Shown piece after piece: positions 61,467 to 64,000 of a DNA stretch of 64,000 nt; within the stretch, counting starts at the first letter, position 1; each line of letters begins with the position of its first letter. Source of the stretch: Microstegium vimineum. Lineage: Eukaryota; Streptophyta; Magnoliopsida; Poales; Poaceae. Below the pieces are notes generated by a model. It ran no database searches. It had not been told where the DNA came from and saw only the letters and a program-made list of their open reading frames with translations. Made by a program: the position numbers and the translations under genes. The DNA is taken from NCBI GenBank assembly GCA_022036555.1, contig CM039141.1:407773-471772 (forward strand), read 5' to 3'.

Positions 61467-61726
61467 TCAGATCGAGTCTCTAAATAAAGAAGTCACTGAA
61501 AAGTTAATTGGGTTCGTTGATTCCAACCTGCATCTGAAATCGACAGCACAAATTAATGTAAGCAGCTGGTTACTGAGGGCACCGGGGCTCTTAATATGAA
61601 AGAAAACAATCAAACAATTACATAAATAAAAGCCTTGGTCTACATTGGGGAAAAGCTAACCTTGCATCTCGTCCAATAAGACGCTCGGAGATGCGGGCAT
61701 TTTCTGTAGCTAATGCTAGCTCTGGT
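61467..61726 (-). pseudogene. Possible two-exon coding remnant, coiled-coil-like
   Basis: On the minus strand, 61726-61661 (PELALATENARISERLIGRD) is preceded by cacag and followed by a gttagc donor. It joins in phase to 61527-61467 (LESTNPINFSVTSLF, then a stop) after a gcag acceptor. The first part resembles the P-E-L-x-x-x-x-x-E-N-x-R-L/I pattern seen in KIN-12-type kinesins, but the stretch is only about 42 codons. I cannot tell a gene fragment from chance, and call it tentatively. Confidence 0.3.
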
Positions 61727-62541
61727 CTGTGAGATATACATACCTCCTTATATATAGATATATAAAAATCGAAGCAATAAATACGATGACAGTGAAGGTC
61801 TACAGCTCGGAGATGTGACGCATTCAGTGTGTCCTTGTCTAGAAATAAATCGAAGAGATGGAACAGAAAGGCGGGGAAAAAAGGCTTACCTTATGCTGTC
61901 ACACCAGACAGAAAAGAATACAATGTGTCGTTCGTAGCACGTAGTGGATCTATTGACAACTTCCAATACATATATGCATCACATGTTAATCTTCTAGCCC
62001 TTCATGCGAAAATTCCTTCATCCATATGCTTAATGCTCCCAATTCCCAAAGTCAGAAAAAGTGATATCAGTCATGGAAGAGATTGAGAAAAATGGTGCCT
62101 GCTGAGTCCATCATAGTTCAGAACATAATACGCCAAGAAATGTGTTGCCTTTCTGCAGCAACTTGAATTTTCATCCACCGACTCACTGACAAAGTGAGCA
62201 TTGAGAAATAATGGAGAAACAAAAGACGCACTTTTATAGCTACATCGACAGATAGTAACCGGGAGTCCTCCAAACAACAATATTCAAAGAAGAAGATAGT
62301 AACAGGAAAACAAACTACCTTTAGCACAACTAATTTATGCACGTCTACAAATGGTGTAAACCGGGCAGTGAGTTGCAAAGCAAGCCACTATGGTATGGTG
62401 TACTGGATGAAGAAACTGCAGGAAGCGTATGAACGGCCACTATTCACAAGCATCTCTCTGTCTTTGAGAAAAAAACGCACGTCATATCTGAAAGTCTCAG
62501 ATGTAACACCACCGACTTCCTCGGTGAAACAGCAGCCGTCT
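61727..62541. other. 3' flank of coiled-coil gene
   Basis: Probably includes the 3' UTR of the minus-strand gene ending at 62542. No separate gene was seen. Confidence 0.45.
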
Positions 62542-63959
62542 TCACGCCATGTCGAACTCCCTCATCGACCTTGGGCTGCAGATGATGTCGAACGGCTTGT
62601 CGATGCTGTCCTGCAATATCGTGATCTGCCCCTCCTTGACAAGTATGTCCTCGTCCAGGGCTTCGATCTTCTTCTTCAGCGACACAACCTCGTTCTGCAT
62701 GATGCTGATGTTTCTTCTCAGCTGCTTTGCTTCCTGCCACGACAGGTCCCTCTCCTCCGTCACTGTTTTCAGTGTTCCACGGAGAGCAGCCAACTCCTTT
62801 GCAGATTCCTGGAAATCCTGTTGGATATCATTGATTGACTCATCCTTCTTCGATACCTGTTAAGCACAGCAAACCAACAGGTATGTAACAACACAGCAGG
62901 AGTACTTGAGTAAAATACCGCAAACAAAGCTATTTTCTAGTCTAGAATACATCATGTGCCATTCTGATATGAAACCATTACCAACTGACAAGTTACTATA
63001 CTACCAGTCTGAAGAAGCATGCCATTTCGGCTGGTACCATAACAATCACAGCACTATTGATATTGATTGACAGCCCACTGATGTCTCTAAACGCAAATGG
63101 ATTTGCACATAGTATATTGTCTGGACTTCTGGTGACGTTGTATGTACTACTTGGTGTACAAAAACATGACAGTGTAACACTTCTTTATGTCGTTTTCTCA
63201 TGGTGTTTTCTATACGACCACCAAGATGATCTCTGGAAGGAACGTTTGCTGACCATAAGCCTCTACAACAACAATATGTTATTTTATATGCTACCTCACA
63301 TTATCTCAACTGTATAAGTTATAACTGGTCCCAGAAACATTCAAAAGAATATCTAACTGAAAACTTGCATAATAGACCTAATATCTACTCGGGCAAATTT
63401 ATCCTAGATTATAGGCAAGATGAAAAAACTTGAAAAATAATGACTAGCTAAAGATAAATAAGCAGCAAATAACTTGATTCAAACACTGAAATGAATTTCA
63501 AAAAAATTTATAGATCAAGGAGATGGGAGTGACATCTGTTGTCGGTAACCAAGTCACTCAGCAAAAAGACCTACCTACTTATAAGTATTTTGAGACAGAC
63601 TGCAACTTGACCACTACAATTGGCTAACACCAGACAGGTTAAGAGTAATTCAGGGAAATCATTATCAAAATCCTACTTTGATCAGAGAAAAACAATGAAC
63701 TGCAGGTTTATTGGGGAATAAAGATGTGAAATATGCAATGAACTCATGATACCTGAAGCTCCAACTGCTTAGCTTTGTGGGTTATGCAAGAAAGTTCATC
63801 CTGAACTCTCTGGATCTCGTTTCTCATAACATCTTGGATGCGAAGTGAAGATGCCAGATCAGATTGCAATTGTTCAATGTCAAGTTCCTTTGACAAGACT
63901 GCCTCCTTCAGTACTCTGTTCAGCATAGTCTCTTCTTTCAGCTTGAGTTCAAAATCATC
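62542..63959 (-). CDS. Coiled-coil protein, C-terminal exons (runs off window)
   Basis: The two last exons of a gene whose 5' part lies beyond the right edge: 63959-63753 (69 codons, DDFELKLKEETMLNRV onward) and 62856-62542 (104 codons plus stop, VSKKDESINDIQQDFQ onward, ending SMREFDMA). The borders are GT-AG and phase 0. The sequence is almost entirely charged heptad-like coiled coil (RVQDELSCI, AKQLRRNISIMQNEV, SLKKKIEALDEDILVKE). The closing block LKKKIEALDEDIL...KEGQI...KPFD resembles plant long coiled-coil proteins annotated as myosin-heavy-chain-like or CAP-Gly linker-like (At3g55060/At2g39300 type). That is from memory and unverified. No break is visible, so this is the likely functional parent of the truncated copy at 55090-55868. 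Confidence 0.7.
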
Positions 63960-64000
63960 CTACATAAGAACGGAATAATTTGGTGATGATAAATATATGC
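63271..64000. repeat. Duplicated segment, right copy
   Basis: Near-identical partner of 54614-55338, running to the window edge. Just left of it, 63190-63270 holds a weakly similar stretch (gatctctggaaggaacgttt) that aligns with the reverse-transcriptase-like fragment beside the left copy. The homology may therefore extend further in diverged form. Confidence 0.95.

Noticed and set aside
1..64000. CRISPR arrays, bacterial operons, prophage or integrated virus
   Set aside because: The window is plant nuclear DNA; no regular spacer-repeat arrays, no bacterial gene organisation and no viral coding domains were seen.

Overview
This is a stretch of plant nuclear DNA from a grass (Poaceae). The evidence is the short intron-rich genes with canonical GT-AG borders, GC-rich monocot-type single-exon genes (nicotianamine synthase, bHLH, glycine-rich protein), and the many grass-type MITEs (Stowaway-like with CTCCCTCCGT-type ends at TA, Tourist-like with TAA target duplications, GC-rich hAT-like). 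The style suggests a panicoid such as sorghum, maize, sugarcane or Miscanthus, but the species cannot be fixed from the window alone. A 100-N scaffold gap lies at 33654-33753.

Layout. 1-775 is repetitive (a GTCCGGAC motif cluster plus a retroelement-like tail). 2583-7340 (+) is a complete 15-exon ARP2 gene. 7.3-16 kb is gene-free and rich in MITEs, a small CACTA-like element and an (AT)n tract. 17011-18123 (+) is an intronless nicotianamine synthase with a TATA box and a well-bounded MITE just upstream. 19770-24896 (+) is a complete 14-exon ALDH22A1-type aldehyde dehydrogenase. 27861-29270 (+) is a secreted glycine-rich cell-wall-type protein. 33802-34428 (+) is an atypical bHLH of the AIF/bHLH147-150 type whose promoter is lost in the gap. 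37499-42642 (-) is a ten-exon POP1 gene (RNase P/MRP subunit) with one apparent single-base frameshift. 42.6-51.6 kb is gene-free and packed with MITEs, a long foldback and a diverged tandem duplication. 52335-54134 (+) is an ABI5/AREB3-type group A bZIP. 54.5-64 kb holds a broken copy of a coiled-coil gene, a POT1 telomere-protein pseudogene, a RING-H2 gene with a reading-frame break, and the 3' end of the intact-looking parent coiled-coil gene, which runs off the right edge.

The genes are independent housekeeping, stress or development loci rather than an operon-like system. I found no convincing novel molecular system. The items most worth following up are the POP1 frameshift, the two nonsense codons in the POT1 remnant, the recent intron-containing duplication (54.6 versus 63.3 kb) next to reverse-transcriptase-like fragments, the RING gene's frame break, and two Tourist elements that share one TAA target site.
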